Positions 16,034 to 25,983 are shown, counted from the first letter of the stretch. The stretch: DNA of 64,000 bases from Streptomyces sp. PTY087I2 (GCF_001687325.1 NZ_LZRD01000005.1:62001-126000), one strand, 5' to 3'. Notes: generated by a model not told the origin, from the letters alone. Program-made: numbers and translations.

Positions 16034-16345
16034 ATGATTCCCGGAGAGATCCTGTACGGGGACGGGGACATCCCCCTCAACGAGGGGCGGGCGGTCACCC
16101 GCCTCACCGTCCTCAACGCCGCCGACCGCCCCGTCCAGGTCGGCTCCCACTACCACTTCGCCGAGGCCAACCCCGGGCTGCGCTTCGACCGCGCCGCCGC
16201 CCACGGACTGCGGCTGAACATCGCCGCCGGTACGGCGGTCCGCTTCGAACCCGGCATCCCCGCCGACGTCGAACTCGTCCCCCTCGCCGGCCGCCGCGTC
16301 GTCCCCGGCCTGCGCGGCGAAACCGGAGGTGCCCTCGATGCCTGA
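16034..16345 (+). CDS. ureB: Urease beta subunit
   Basis: A 103-residue subunit. It shows [19 protein letters not shown], the signature [19 protein letters not shown] and [21 protein letters not shown] text (here [17 protein letters not shown]). It packs against UreC in the (alpha-beta-gamma)3 enzyme. Its stop codon overlaps the ureC start by 8 bp, implying translational coupling. Confidence 0.97.
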   Translation: MIPGEILYGDGDIPLNEGRAVTRLTVLNAADRPVQVGSHYHFAEANPGLRFDRAAAHGLRLNIAAGTAVRFEPGIPADVELVPLAGRRVVPGLRGETGGALDA

Positions 16346-18059
16346 CCTCAAGCGCGCGGTCTACGCCGACCTGTTCGGGCCCACCACCGGCGACCGGATC
16401 AGGCTCGCCGACACCGATCTGCTCGTCGAGATCGAGGAGGACCGCTCGGGCGGCCCCGGACACGCGGGCGACGAGGCGGTGTTCGGCGGCGGCAAGGTGA
16501 TCCGCGAGTCCATGGGCCAGGCCCGCACCACCCGCGCCGAAGGCGCGCCCGACACCGTCATCACCGGCGCCGTCATCATCGACCACTGGGGCATCGTCAA
16601 GGCCGACATCGGCATCCGGGACGGCCGGATCACCGGCATCGGCAAGGCCGGGAACCCGGACACCATGGACGGCGTCCACCCCGACCTGGTGATCGGCCCC
16701 GAGACCGAAGTCATCGCGGGCAACGGCAAGCTGCTCACCGCAGGCGCGGTCGACGCCCACGTCCACTTCATCTCGCCCACCCTTGTCGACCAGGCGCTCT
16801 CCAGTGGCATCACCACCCTCGTCGGCGGCGGCACCGGCCCCGCCGAAGGCACCAAGGCCACCACCATCACCCCCGGGCCCTGGCATCTGGCCCGGATGTT
16901 CGAGGCGCTGGAGACGTTCCCCGTCAACATCGGACTGCTCGGCAAGGGCAACACGATGTCGCAGGACGCCATGCACTCCCAGCTGCGCGGCGGAGCACTG
17001 GGATTCAAGATCCACGAGGACTGGGGCGCCACCCCCGCCGTCATCGACGCCTGCCTCACCGTCTGCGAACGGACCGGCGCCCAGCTCGCCATCCACACGG
17101 ACACCCTCAACGAGGCCGGGTTCGTCGCCGACACCCTCGCCGCCATCGCCGGCCGGACGATCCACGCGTACCACACCGAGGGGGCGGGCGGCGGGCACGC
17201 GCCCGACATCATCAGCGTGGTCTCCGAGCCGTACGTCCTGCCCAGCTCGACCAACCCCACCCGGCCGCACACCGTCAACACCATCGAGGAACACCTCGAC
17301 ATGCTGATGGTCTGCCACCACCTCAACCCGGCCGTCCCCGAGGACCTGGCGTTCGCCGAGTCCCGGATCCGGCCCTCCACCATCGCCGCCGAGGACATCC
17401 TCCACGATCTCGGCGCCATCTCGATCATCTCCTCCGACTCCCAGGCGATGGGGCGCATCGGCGAGGTGATCCTGCGGACCTGGCAGACCGCCCACGTCAT
17501 GAAGAAGCGGCGCGGTGCCCTGCCCGGGGACGGGCGGGCCGACAACCACCGGGTCCGTCGCTATGTCGCCAAATACACCATCAACCCGGCCGTCGCCCAG
17601 GGCATGGGCGGCGAGATCGGCTCCGTGGAGACCGGCAAGCTCGCCGACCTCGTGCTCTGGGACCCGGCGTTCTTCGGCGTGAAACCGCAGACCGTCATCA
17701 AGGGCGGCCAGATCGCGTACGCGCAGATGGGCGACGCCAACGCCTCCATCCCAACGCCCCAGCCGGTGATGCCCCGCCCGATGTTCGGCGCGCTGGGCCG
17801 GGCGGCGGCCCGGGGCTCGGTCAACTTCGTCTCCGCCGCCGCGATCGAGGACGGCCTGCCCGAACGGCTCGCCCTGGACAAGCCGTTCACGCCGATCACC
17901 AGCACCCGGGGGGTCACGAAGGCGGACATGTGCGAGAACGACGCCGTGCCCCGTGTCGAGGTCGACCCCGACAGCTTCGCCGTCACCATCGACGGCGATC
18001 CGGTCGAGCCGGCCCCGGCGGCGGAACTGCCCATGGCCCAGCGCTACTTCCTCTTCTGA
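16338..18059 (+). CDS. ureC: Urease alpha (catalytic) subunit
   Basis: The 573-residue catalytic subunit with a dinuclear nickel centre. Seen: nickel ligands in DAHVHFISP, the carbamylated lysine in GFKIHEDWG (Lys224), [22 protein letters not shown], and the mobile flap with MVCHHLN (Cys326 then His327). The C-terminus PMAQRYFLF is canonical. All active-site residues are present, so the enzyme should be functional. ATG 16338 is chosen over GTG 16329 because GGAGGT lies 7 bases upstream. Confidence 0.97.
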   Translation: MPDLKRAVYADLFGPTTGDRIRLADTDLLVEIEEDRSGGPGHAGDEAVFGGGKVIRESMGQARTTRAEGAPDTVITGAVIIDHWGIVKADIGIRDGRITGIGKAGNPDTMDGVHPDLVIGPETEVIAGNGKLLTAGAVDAHVHFISPTLVDQALSSGITTLVGGGTGPAEGTKATTITPGPWHLARMFEALETFPVNIGLLGKGNTMSQDAMHSQLRGGALGFKIHEDWGATPAVIDACLTVCERTGAQLAIHTDTLNEAGFVADTLAAIAGRTIHAYHTEGAGGGHAPDIISVVSEPYVLPSSTNPTRPHTVNTIEEHLDMLMVCHHLNPAVPEDLAFAESRIRPSTIAAEDILHDLGAISIISSDSQAMGRIGEVILRTWQTAHVMKKRRGALPGDGRADNHRVRRYVAKYTINPAVAQGMGGEIGSVETGKLADLVLWDPAFFGVKPQTVIKGGQIAYAQMGDANASIPTPQPVMPRPMFGALGRAAARGSVNFVSAAAIEDGLPERLALDKPFTPITSTRGVTKADMCENDAVPRVEVDPDSFAVTIDGDPVEPAPAAELPMAQRYFLF

Positions 18060-18078
18060 GAGCCGGCGGACCACAGCT

Positions 18079-18741
18079 ATGTCACGCGCAGCTCTCCTCG
18101 TCCTGGCCGACGGCCGGTTCCCCGCCGGAGGCCACGCCCACTCCGGCGGCGCCGAACCGGCCGTCGCCGAAGGGCGCGTTCGCGACGCCGACTCCCTCGC
18201 CGACTTCTGCCGGGGCCGCCTGCACACCGCGGGCCTCACCGCCGCCGCCCTCGCCGCGGCGGCGGCCCACGGCCTCGACCCGCTCGCCCTCGACGAGGCC
18301 GCCGACGCCCGTACGCCCTCACCCGCCCTGCGGGCCACCGCCCGGAAGCTGGGCCGGCAGATGATGCGGGCCGCCCGCGCCACCTGGCCGAGCCCCGAAC
18401 TGGACGCGCTCGCCAAAGCCCGGCCGCGCGGCGCCCACCAGCCCGTCGTCCTCGGGCTCACCGCGCGGTCGGCGGGCCTCGGCCCCGAGGACGCCGCGCA
18501 CTGTGTCGCGTACGAGACCGTCAGCGGGCCCGCCACCGCCGTCGTCCGGCTCCTCTCCCTTGACCCCTTCCACGCCACCGCCGTCCTCGCCCGGCTCGCC
18601 CCCGAGCTGGACCGGGTCGCGGAACAGGCCGCCGAGGCAGCCCGGCAGGGCATCGACGCCCTGCCCGCCGCCTCGGCCCCGCTCCTCGACATCACCGCCG
18701 AGGCGCACGCCGCCTGGCCGGTCCGCCTCTTCGCCTCGTAG
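18079..18741 (+). CDS. ureF: Urease accessory protein UreF
   Basis: A 220-residue helical chaperone that, with UreD and UreG, delivers nickel to apo-urease and gates UreG GTPase activity. Conserved UreF features are [19 protein letters not shown] at the N-terminus and [17 protein letters not shown] with [20 protein letters not shown] near the C-terminus. Starts 19 bp after ureC and ends 67 bp before ureG. Confidence 0.94.
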   Translation: MSRAALLVLADGRFPAGGHAHSGGAEPAVAEGRVRDADSLADFCRGRLHTAGLTAAALAAAAAHGLDPLALDEAADARTPSPALRATARKLGRQMMRAARATWPSPELDALAKARPRGAHQPVVLGLTARSAGLGPEDAAHCVAYETVSGPATAVVRLLSLDPFHATAVLARLAPELDRVAEQAAEAARQGIDALPAASAPLLDITAEAHAAWPVRLFAS

Positions 18742-18808
18742 GTCGGGCCGGGCCCGCCCCGCCCCACACGGACACCTCAGCCACCCCTCCACCACCACGG
18801 GAGTCCCC

Positions 18809-19486
18809 ATGCACCTCGGCCACACCCACGACGGCCCCGCCGCCGTCAGCGCCGACGCCACCCGCCCCGACGGCACCCGGCGCGCCCTGCGCATCGGCCT
18901 CGGCGGCCCCGTCGGCTCCGGCAAGACGGCCACCGTCGCCGCCCTCTGCCGCGAACTGCGCGACCGGCTCTCCATCGCCGTCGTCACCAACGACATCTAC
19001 ACTCGCGAGGACGCCGACTTCCTCCTCAACAACGCCGTCCTGCCGCCCGAGCGGATCCAGGCCGTCGAGACCGGCGCCTGCCCGCACACCGCGATCCGCG
19101 ACGACATCTCCGCCAACCTCGAAGCGGTCGAGGACCTGGAGGACGCGGTCGGCCCGCTCGACCTGATCCTCGTCGAGTCCGGCGGCGACAACCTCACCGC
19201 CACCTTCTCCAAGGGCCTGGTCGACGCACAGATCTTCGTCATCGACGTCGCGGGCGGCGACGACATCCCTCGTAAGGGCGGCCCCGGCGTCACCACCGCC
19301 GACCTCCTCGTCGTCAACAAGACCGACCTCGCCCCGTACGTCGGCTCCGACCTGGAGCGGATGGCCCTGGACGCCAAGAAGCAGCGCGGCGAACTCCCCG
19401 TCGCCTTCACCTCGCTGACCTCGGCCGAGGGCGTCGGACCGGTCGCCGACTGGGTGCGCACACGGCTCGCCGCCTGGACCGCGTGA
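18809..19486 (+). CDS. ureG: Urease accessory GTPase UreG
   Basis: A 225-residue SIMIBI-class GTPase that supplies nickel during urease maturation. Motifs: P-loop [15 protein letters not shown] (Lys39), [14 protein letters not shown], the nickel-binding CPH in [26 protein letters not shown] and [10 protein letters not shown]. The N-terminus has only a few His (MHLGHTHDG), not the long His tail seen in some species. Overlaps ureD by 4 bp (GTGA). Confidence 0.97.
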   Translation: MHLGHTHDGPAAVSADATRPDGTRRALRIGLGGPVGSGKTATVAALCRELRDRLSIAVVTNDIYTREDADFLLNNAVLPPERIQAVETGACPHTAIRDDISANLEAVEDLEDAVGPLDLILVESGGDNLTATFSKGLVDAQIFVIDVAGGDDIPRKGGPGVTTADLLVVNKTDLAPYVGSDLERMALDAKKQRGELPVAFTSLTSAEGVGPVADWVRTRLAAWTA

Positions 19487-20256
19487 GCGTCCACGCGCGG
19501 GCCCGGCTCCGCGCCGAGCCCGACGGCCGGGGCGGCACCGCCCTGCCCGTCCTGGAGAGCGACGGCCCGCTCGCCCTGCGCCGCACCCGTTCCCCGCACC
19601 CCACGTACGCCCGGGCCACCGTCGTCGGCGCGATGAGCGCCCCGCTGAACGGCGACCGCCTCGCCATCGAGGCCGAGGTCACCGACGGCGCACGCCTCAC
19701 GGTCGACGCGGCGGCGGCCACGGTCGCGCTCCCGGGCCCCCTGCCGGACGCCGACCCGTCCACGTACACGGTCAACCTGACCGTGGGGGAGGGGGCGGCC
19801 CTGCACTGGCTCCCCGAACAACTGGTCTCCGCCCACGGCAGCCGCCTGCACCAGACCACCCGGGTCCAACTCGCGCCCACCGCACGCCTCCTGCTGCGCG
19901 AGGAGCAGATCCTCGGCCGCCACGGCGAACCCACCGGCGCCCTCACCACCCGCCTCACCGTCCACCGCGCGGGCCGCCCCCTCCTCGACCAGCAACTGAC
20001 CTACGGCCCCGACGCCCCCGCCGGCTGGGACGGCCCCGCAGTCCTCGCCGGCCACCGCACCACCGGCCAACTCCTCCTAGCCGACCCGACCTTCGAGGAC
20101 GCCCCGCTCCCCGCCCGCCTCCTCGGCCCCACCGCCGCCCTCACCCCACTGGCCGGCCCCGCCGTCCTGGTCACCGCCGTGGCCGCCGACGCCCGCCTGC
20201 TGCGCGGAATCCTGGACGACGCGACGTGTGAACTGCTGGACGGGCTGAAGGCGTGA
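19483..20256 (+). CDS. ureD: Urease accessory protein UreD (UreH)
   Basis: A 257-residue scaffold protein that bridges UreF/UreG to apo-urease. Family features: [40 protein letters not shown] and [13 protein letters not shown]. It is shorter and less conserved than the structural subunits, as usual. GTG start overlaps ureG. It is the last gene; no ureE metallochaperone follows. Confidence 0.92.
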   Translation: MSVHARARLRAEPDGRGGTALPVLESDGPLALRRTRSPHPTYARATVVGAMSAPLNGDRLAIEAEVTDGARLTVDAAAATVALPGPLPDADPSTYTVNLTVGEGAALHWLPEQLVSAHGSRLHQTTRVQLAPTARLLLREEQILGRHGEPTGALTTRLTVHRAGRPLLDQQLTYGPDAPAGWDGPAVLAGHRTTGQLLLADPTFEDAPLPARLLGPTAALTPLAGPAVLVTAVAADARLLRGILDDATCELLDGLKA

Positions 20257-20272
20257 GGTCATCAGGTCCCCT

Positions 20273-20746
20273 CTACGCGACCGCCTTACGTACGCGCTCA
20301 AGCCGCAGCCGGTTCTCTTCCACCCACCCGGGTGCCACATCTACGGGAACCTGCACGGCAATCTGCGTCGATGGCGAGTCGTGCACAGTCACCTCCATCG
20401 GATCCTCGGGAACCACTGACAGCCACGCACTACGACCGTCAGGCGGCCACTCGGCTCCCTCCTCCGCGTCAAGGGCATCGAGGCAACGGCCCCATGCATC
20501 CAGATCCCCGCCTGAGATGTGCAGTCCAACGGTGCCGCTGACGAAGCCGCTCTCCAGCACGATCTCGGCCGCGTAGTACCTCTCTTCCCCTGCCGGCATC
20601 GGCGCATCACACGCAACCCGGAGGGTCACGCTCTGCACGCTGTCAGCGAACCGGAAGAGCTCCAGGGCGTGTGCATCGTCGATCACGACCACCTCATGGA
20701 CGAGTGAGCGAACAAGACACTCCGATTCTCCCGTACCCCATGCCAC
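20273..20746 (-). CDS. DUF5959-like protein
   Basis: Up to 157 residues; the start is uncertain (GTG at 20746 used, with GAGGGG about 10 bases upstream). The body resembles the streptomycete DUF5959 family as I recall it: an opening ELFRFADSVQSVTLRV, then AAEIVLESGFVSGTVGLHIS, DLDAWGRCLDALDAEEGAEW and IAVQVPVDVAPGWVEENRLR. No signal peptide or membrane segment. Function unknown. The base composition is visibly less GC-rich than its neighbours, suggesting a more recent arrival. It is convergent with the urease operon end (16 bp apart). Confidence 0.7.
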   Translation of the reverse strand: MAWGTGESECLVRSLVHEVVVIDDAHALELFRFADSVQSVTLRVACDAPMPAGEERYYAAEIVLESGFVSGTVGLHISGGDLDAWGRCLDALDAEEGAEWPPDGRSAWLSVVPEDPMEVTVHDSPSTQIAVQVPVDVAPGWVEENRLRLERVRKAVA

Positions 20747-21043
20747 AACGATGACGGCCCCTCACGCGTGGCCACTCGGAGATACCGGACAGGTCCTCGC
20801 CTCGCTGGGCGGCGCCGGCCCGCACCTGGCTGGGCACGTACGTGTCTCTCAGCTTCGGCGGGGGCAGCCCCTCGACCCACCAGCCGCTGACTCCGTTCAG
20901 CGAACTTCCTTCACCGGTTATGGGTTCGGTAAAGAAACAGGTGTACGCCCTGGCCCCAGGCGCCCCGCAGACGAAAGGATCCCCGCGACGTACCGATGAC
21001 CACGCCGCCCTCTCGGCGGCGGATCGGATGAAGGGGGATACAC
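20747..21043. other. Gap between the DUF5959 gene and the Tap-like peptidase
   Basis: About 300 bp without a recognisable gene, again somewhat lower in GC. It should contain both divergent promoters; AAGGGGG at 21031-21037 is the peptidase ribosome binding site. I found no clear inverted repeat. Confidence 0.5.
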
Positions 21044-22627
21044 GTGAGACGTACGACAGTGCTCGGCTCGGCCGGGGCTCTCGTCGCGGGCACGCTCATA
21101 GCGGGGGCCATGGCCGCGCCCGCCGCGAGCGCCGACGGCCGGCACCACGGCCGGGGCGACGCCGAGGCGCGCGGGGTCGCCGTCGCGGCGCAGCGGGCGG
21201 CGAAGGCCGGGATCGACTGGAAGGACTGCCCGGAGGACTGGGGTCTGACCGCCCCCATCCAGTGCGGCTGGGTGACCGTGCCGCTCGACTACGCCAAGCC
21301 GAACGGCAAGAAGATCAAGCTCGCCGTCGACCGGCACGTCAGCACCGGCACGAAGCGCGAGCGGCAGGGCGCCCTGCTCTACAACCCGGGCGGGCCCGGC
21401 GGTTCGGGGTTGCGCTTCCCGACCCGGATCACCACCGAGAACCCGCTCTGGACGAAGACCGCGAAGGCTTACGACTTCGTCGGTTTCGAGCCGCGCGGCG
21501 TCGGCCACTCGGCGCCGATCTCCTGTGTGGACCCGCAGGAGTTCGTCAAGGCGCCCAAGGCCGACCCGGTCCCCGACAGTGAGGCGGACAAGCGCGCCCA
21601 GCGGAAGCTGGCCCGCGAGTACGCCGAGGGGTGCGGCGAGCGCAGCGGTGAGATGCTGCCGCACATGACGACGCCGAACACGGCACGCGACCTGGACGTC
21701 ATCCGGGCCGCGCTCGGGGAGAAGAAGCTCAACTTCCTCGGCGTCTCCTACGGCACCTACCTGGGCGCCGTCTACGGCACGCTCTTCCCGACCCACGTAC
21801 GGCGCATGGTCGTCGACAGCGTGGTCGACCCGTCGCGGAAGAACATCTGGTACCGGGCGAACCTCAACCAGGACATCGCCTTCCAGATGCGCTGGGACGA
21901 CTGGAAGGCGTGGGTCGCGCAGCACGACGACGTCTACGGCATCGGCGACACCCCGCAGAAGGTCGAGAAGGCCTGGCGGGAGCTGCGGGCCGCCGCGAAG
22001 AAGAAGCCCATCGGGGGCGTCGTCGGGCCCGCCGAGCTCATCGGCTTCTTCCAGAGCGCCCCGTACTACGACTCCGCCTGGGCCCCCACCGCCAAGACCT
22101 GGAGCGACTACCGGGCCGGTGACACCCAGGCGCTGATCGACGCCGCCGCCCCCGACATGAGCGACCTCGCGGGCAACGCCGCCGCCGAGAACGGCAACGC
22201 GGTCTACAACGCCGTCGAGTGCGCCGACGCCCAGTGGCCCACCGACTGGCGCACCTGGGACCGGGACAACACCCGGCTCCACGAGAAGTACCCGTTCATG
22301 ACGTGGGCCAACGCCTGGATGAACCTGCCCTGCGCCACCTGGCCCGCCAAGCAGCAGACCCCGCTGGAGGTGAAGACCCGCAAGGGCCTGCCGCCGGTCC
22401 TCATCGTGCAGTCCACCCGCGACGCCGCCACCCCGTACGCGGGCGCGGTCGAGCTGCACAAGCGGTTCAAGGGCTCCCGGCTCATCACCGAGAAGGACGC
22501 CGGATCCCACGGCGTCACCGGACTGGTCAACCCCTGCGTCAACGAGCGGGTGGACACCTACCTGCTCACCGGGAAGACCGACCGGCGCGACGTGACGTGC
22601 ACCCCGCACGCCACGCCGAAGCCGTAA
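21044..22627 (+). CDS. Secreted tripeptidyl-aminopeptidase-like alpha/beta hydrolase
   Basis: A 527-residue exported serine peptidase of the Tap/SlpD-SlpE family, which trims tripeptides from the N-termini of extracellular proteins. A Sec signal (RRTTVLGSAGALVAGTLIAG, cleavage after ASA near residue 30) precedes the hydrolase domain. Catalytic triad candidates are Ser235 in GVSYGTYLG, the Asp in QSTRDAATPYAGA and the His in GSHGVTG; the oxyanion-type NPGGPGGSG is present. The C-terminal part (PLEVKTRKGLPPVLIVQST onward) matches the TAP-like domain. GTG start at 21044. Confidence 0.93.
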   Translation: MRRTTVLGSAGALVAGTLIAGAMAAPAASADGRHHGRGDAEARGVAVAAQRAAKAGIDWKDCPEDWGLTAPIQCGWVTVPLDYAKPNGKKIKLAVDRHVSTGTKRERQGALLYNPGGPGGSGLRFPTRITTENPLWTKTAKAYDFVGFEPRGVGHSAPISCVDPQEFVKAPKADPVPDSEADKRAQRKLAREYAEGCGERSGEMLPHMTTPNTARDLDVIRAALGEKKLNFLGVSYGTYLGAVYGTLFPTHVRRMVVDSVVDPSRKNIWYRANLNQDIAFQMRWDDWKAWVAQHDDVYGIGDTPQKVEKAWRELRAAAKKKPIGGVVGPAELIGFFQSAPYYDSAWAPTAKTWSDYRAGDTQALIDAAAPDMSDLAGNAAAENGNAVYNAVECADAQWPTDWRTWDRDNTRLHEKYPFMTWANAWMNLPCATWPAKQQTPLEVKTRKGLPPVLIVQSTRDAATPYAGAVELHKRFKGSRLITEKDAGSHGVTGLVNPCVNERVDTYLLTGKTDRRDVTCTPHATPKP

Positions 22628-22636
22628 GTCTCGGGC

Positions 22637-22674
22637 GTACGGCCGGGACCGCTCAGTGGCGGTCCCGGTCGTAC
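22637..22674. terminator. Terminator hairpin after the Tap-like peptidase
   Basis: GTACGGCCGGGACCGC (22637-22652) pairs with GCGGTCCCGGTCGTAC (22659-22674), 16 bp with one G-U type mismatch and a 6-nt loop. It overlaps the last codons of the convergent epimerase gene and can act on both strands. Confidence 0.75.
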
Positions 22675-23705
22675 GCCGCCAGCCAGGCGTCCTCCGCCGC
22701 GTAGTCGAAAAGGCCCTCGCCGTAGTTCCTGAGCATCTTCGGGAACGCCTCCCGCCAGTCGCGCCCCGCCAGCTCCCCGGCCAGCCAGTCGACCGTCTCC
22801 GGCAGTGATTCCACGTACCCCGTCACGGGGCGGTAGCCGAGCTGTTCACCGGCGGCCGTCATGTCGTAGACCACCGGGTGCGCGCCGCTCCACGGCGTCT
22901 CGCCCACCTGCCCCTCGGGCGCCGGGCCGTCGATCAGCACCGTCTCCGTCTCCCGCCCCAGCACCGCGTCGATCGCCGACGCGATCTCCGCGACCGTCGG
23001 CGCTTCGGGGTCCGCCGCGTTCAGTACGCGCGATCCCGGCTTCCCGGCGGCCAGCCGGATCAGCTCCGCCGCGTTGGAGACATGGAGTGGGTGGAAGCGG
23101 CTCTTCCCGCCGTACGCGAGGACCCGGCGCCGCCGACCGTCCAGCAGCCGCTTCACGACGTACAGTTCGCGCGGTGTGCGGCAGTACGGGCCGTGGACCG
23201 CGCCCGCGCGCAGCAGCGTCACCGGCAGCGCCTCGCCCGCCGCCAGCAACTCCCGCTCCAGCAGGACCTTTCGCGTCCCGTACGTGGCGTCCCCCGGGGG
23301 CACTGTCCACTGGGTCTCGGGGAGCGGCACGGGGTAGCGCGGGAAGCCGTCCGGTTCGGCCTGGGTGTCGAAGCTGCGGCCCCGCTCGTCCTCGTACACC
23401 GCACCGCTGGAGATCACCACCGCCGAGCCGATCCGGCCGGCCAGCCCGGTCAACTGCCGGGCGTGCGCGCCGTCGAACGCGACCATGTCGACCAGGACGT
23501 CACAGCCGTCGCCCAGCGCCTTCTCCAGCGCCCCTTCCTCGTCGCGGTCGAGCGCCACCGCCCGTACCCCGGCGTCCCACCCCTCGTCCCGGTCACCGCC
23601 GCGCGAGGCCGCGGTGACCTCCCAGCCGTCGGCGGCCAGCGCGCGGACCGCGGCCCGCCCGATCTGGCCCGTCGCTCCCAGCACCCATGCGTGTCCGTTG
23701 CTCAT
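22653..23705 (-). CDS. NAD-dependent epimerase/dehydratase (extended SDR)
   Basis: A 350-residue Rossmann-fold protein. The dinucleotide-binding motif is AWVLGATGQIGRAAVRAL (residues 6-23). The catalytic Ser region is SAVVISSGAVYEDERGR, followed by YGTRKVLLE with the YxxxK pair. Later conserved pieces are LLRAGAVHGPYCRTP and HPLHVSNAAELI. It acts on nucleotide sugars or related substrates in family members, but the substrate here is unknown and no sugar-biosynthesis genes are adjacent. Confidence 0.87.
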   Translation of the reverse strand: MSNGHAWVLGATGQIGRAAVRALAADGWEVTAASRGGDRDEGWDAGVRAVALDRDEEGALEKALGDGCDVLVDMVAFDGAHARQLTGLAGRIGSAVVISSGAVYEDERGRSFDTQAEPDGFPRYPVPLPETQWTVPPGDATYGTRKVLLERELLAAGEALPVTLLRAGAVHGPYCRTPRELYVVKRLLDGRRRRVLAYGGKSRFHPLHVSNAAELIRLAAGKPGSRVLNAADPEAPTVAEIASAIDAVLGRETETVLIDGPAPEGQVGETPWSGAHPVVYDMTAAGEQLGYRPVTGYVESLPETVDWLAGELAGRDWREAFPKMLRNYGEGLFDYAAEDAWLAAYDRDRH

Positions 23706-23769
23706 GGAAGCGACGCTAGGGGAGCGGGGCCGGCCGGACCAGGTCGCTCTGCCGGTGGCGAATTCGCCC

Positions 23770-24486
23770 TCAGCGTCGCAGCTTCGGGAACTTCCTCGGC
23801 GGCGCGGCAGCCTGCTCGGCCGCCTTCACCTTGGCCGCGTACTCGTCGACGTACTCCTGGCCGGAGAGTCCGAGGATCGCGTACATGATCTCGTCCGTCA
23901 CCGCCCGGATCGCCGCCTTCTGGTTCTCCATGCCCGCGTAGCGGGAGAAGTCCAGCGGTTCGCCGAAGCGGATCTCGACCTGCTTGATCTTCGGCATGAC
24001 CTGGCCGGGCGGCTGGATCTCGAAGGTGCCGACCATCGCGCACGGGATCACCGGCACCTGTGCGGTGATCGCCATGACCGCGACCCCGACCTTGCCCTTG
24101 TAGAGCCGCCCGTCGTGCGAGCGGGTGCCCTCCGGATAGATCCCCAGCAGCTCGCCCTTGTTGAGCACGCCGAGCCCCTCGCGGATCGCGGCCTGCCCGG
24201 CGTCCTTGCCGGACCGGTCCACCGGGATCTGGCCCGCGCTGCGGAAGAAGGCGGCCGTGAGCCGGCCCTTGATCCCCGGGCCCGTGAAGTATTCGGCCTT
24301 CGCCAGGAAGGTGATGCGGCGCTTGATGATGGCCGGCATCAGGAAATGGTCGGAGAAGGAGAGATGGTTGCCCGCGACGATCGCCGCGCCGTCCTCGGGG
24401 ATGTTCTCCAGGCCCTCGATCCGGGGCCGGAACAGCAGCCGCAGCACGGGCCCCAGAACGACATACTTCAGGACGTAATAAAACAC
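23770..24486 (-). CDS. 1-acyl-glycerol-3-phosphate acyltransferase-like (PlsC)
   Basis: A 238-residue membrane-associated acyltransferase of phospholipid synthesis. Motif I is GNHLSFSDHFLMP (NHxxxxD), motif II area KRRITFLAKAEYF, motif III YPEGTRSHDGRLYKGK and motif IV PVIPCAMVG. An N-terminal hydrophobic stretch (FYYVLKYVVLGPVLRLLF) may anchor it. GTG start. It lies downstream of the CtaG-like gene and a small membrane protein gene, but a strong hairpin separates them, so it probably has its own promoter. Confidence 0.9.
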   Translation of the reverse strand: MFYYVLKYVVLGPVLRLLFRPRIEGLENIPEDGAAIVAGNHLSFSDHFLMPAIIKRRITFLAKAEYFTGPGIKGRLTAAFFRSAGQIPVDRSGKDAGQAAIREGLGVLNKGELLGIYPEGTRSHDGRLYKGKVGVAVMAITAQVPVIPCAMVGTFEIQPPGQVMPKIKQVEIRFGEPLDFSRYAGMENQKAAIRAVTDEIMYAILGLSGQEYVDEYAAKVKAAEQAAAPPRKFPKLRR

Positions 24487-24540
24487 CTTGTGGGTGCACC
24501 TCGCTCTGCCGGGCCGACTCAGGACTCGTACTACCAGGTC

Positions 24541-24584
24541 ATGGTGGTGCCGGGACCCTACCCGCAGGGTCCCGGCACCACCAT
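24541..24584 (-). terminator. Perfect 19-bp terminator hairpin
   Basis: ATGGTGGTGCCGGGACCCT (24541-24559) pairs perfectly with AGGGTCCCGGCACCACCAT (24566-24584) around a 6-nt loop. It lies between the end of the 52-residue protein gene (24685) and the acyltransferase start (24486), so it should end the ctaG-like transcript. Confidence 0.85.
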
Positions 24585-24684
24585 GCGACCGTAGCGAACC
24601 GGTCTCCCGACGCGTACCCGCCTCCGGGCCCGTCAGGCGTGGTCACCCGCCGTGGCGTCGGGGGTGTTCACCCACCGTGATGTC

Positions 24685-24843
24685 TCAGGTGTCCTGGGTG
24701 GCCAGCATGCCGATGGTGCACAGTCCCAGCACCACCCAGCCGAACCAGAGCCAGCCACTGCTTCCCAGCGCCACCGTGTACGCGGTCACCGCGACCAGCG
24801 CCCCGACGGTCAGGTATCCCATGGTCTTCGTCGATCCGGACAT
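24685..24843 (-). CDS. Small (52-residue) two-helix membrane protein
   Basis: ATG at 24843 to TGA at 24685-24687. The protein begins MSGSTKTMGYLTVGALVAVT and contains two hydrophobic segments, about residues 9-27 and 31-48 (GWLWFGWVVLGLCTIGMLA), ending ATQDT. It is transcribed from the same strand as the CtaG-like gene (66 bp downstream of it) and is followed by a 19-bp terminator. A small subunit or assembly factor linked to the respiratory chain is conceivable from context only. No family recognised. Confidence 0.72.
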   Translation of the reverse strand: MSGSTKTMGYLTVGALVAVTAYTVALGSSGWLWFGWVVLGLCTIGMLATQDT

Positions 24844-24909
24844 GCGCGCACGCTCCTCGTCGGCCGCGCGGCCGTTGTCCCCATGGTCACCCCGTATGCG
24901 CCCTCCGCG

Positions 24910-25860
24910 CTACTGTCCGCGCGCCTGCAAAGACGCGAGATAGGCGTTGTACGCCGCCAGCTCCTTGTCACCGTCGCGGTCCGCGGCCCGGTCCGAGCGC
25001 CGGGCGGCACGCTGTTCGGAGTTGTACCACTGGTAGACCAGCGCGATCAGCACCAGCACCGAGGGGATCTCGCTGAACGCCCAGGCGATGCCGCCCGCCC
25101 AGTTCTGGTCGCTCAGGGCGTCGATGCCCAGCGAGGCGGGCGGATTCTCGTACGTCTTCACCATCGGCGTCGACGCCATCATCAGCGCGATCCCGAAGAA
25201 CGCGTGGAACGGCATCCCGGCGAACAGCTCCAGCATCCGCATCACATAGCCGGGGCGGTGCGGACCCGGGTCCACACCCATGATCGGCCAGAAGAAGACC
25301 AGACCGACCGCGAGGAAGTGCATCATCATCCCGAGGTGGCCCGGCTTGGAGCCCATCAGGAAGTCGAAGATCGGCGTGAAGTAGAGCGCGTAGAGGCTCG
25401 CGATGAACAGCGGGATCGTGAACACCGGATGCGTGATGATCTTCATGTACCGGCTGTGCAGCAGCTTCAGCAGCAGCTCACGCGGGCCGATCCGGCCCCG
25501 GCCGGCCGGCGGCAGCGCGCGCAGCGCCAGCGTCACCGGGGCGCCGAGCAGCAGCAGGATCGGCGACAGCATGCTGATCACCATGTGCTGCACCATGTGC
25601 ACGCTGAACATGACCATGCCGTAGTCGTTGAGCTTGGTGCACATCACCAGCGCGATGCTCAGCACACCCACCGTGAAGAACACGATCCGGCTGACCGGCC
25701 AGCCGTCCCCGCGCCGACGCAGCCGCACCACGCCGTACCCGTACAGGGCGAGCGCCAGGACGCAGCCGGTCAGGAAGAACGGCTCGACGGAGAGCTCCAG
25801 CCCCCGCCCCAGCGTGAACGGCGGCAGATCCATGTTCATGCCGTGCCCGCTGTGATCCAT
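24910..25860 (-). CDS. CtaG-family cytochrome c oxidase assembly protein
   Basis: A 316-residue polytopic membrane protein of the caa3_CtaG/YtkA-type family involved in copper delivery or oxidase maturation. The N-terminus is Met/His-rich (MDHSGHGMNMDLPPF), suited to copper binding. About seven membrane segments follow; conserved polar sites within them include SVHMVQHMVISMLSP, HPVFTIPLFI, HLGMMMHFLAVGLVFFWP and GMPFHAFFGIALM. The C-terminal 50 residues are soluble and charged. An ATG at 25860 follows GGGAGTGAACAG. Confidence 0.9.
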   Translation of the reverse strand: MDHSGHGMNMDLPPFTLGRGLELSVEPFFLTGCVLALALYGYGVVRLRRRGDGWPVSRIVFFTVGVLSIALVMCTKLNDYGMVMFSVHMVQHMVISMLSPILLLLGAPVTLALRALPPAGRGRIGPRELLLKLLHSRYMKIITHPVFTIPLFIASLYALYFTPIFDFLMGSKPGHLGMMMHFLAVGLVFFWPIMGVDPGPHRPGYVMRMLELFAGMPFHAFFGIALMMASTPMVKTYENPPASLGIDALSDQNWAGGIAWAFSEIPSVLVLIALVYQWYNSEQRAARRSDRAADRDGDKELAAYNAYLASLQARGQ

Positions 25861-25917
25861 CTGTTCACTCCCGATGGGGACACGTCCCCGTTTCGTGCCG
25901 GTTGTCCGGTCCAGAGT

Positions 25918-25957
25918 AGAACTGCCCCCGGTCGCGGTCGCGGCCGGGGGCAGTTCT
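25918..25957 (-). terminator. Terminator after phosphofructokinase
   Basis: AGAACTGCCCCCGG (25918-25931) pairs perfectly with CCGGGGGCAGTTCT (25944-25957); the stem can extend inward through a G-U pair and CG pairs. It starts 26 bp after the pfkA stop, reading the minus strand. Confidence 0.85.
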
Positions 25958-25983
25958 GGCAGGACGTGTCCTGACGAGGTCTT

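Noticed and set aside
16113..18767. An 884-codon open frame on the minus strand
   Set aside because: It lies antisense to ureC and ureF, which are unambiguous. The product is Gly/Val/Asp-rich low complexity.
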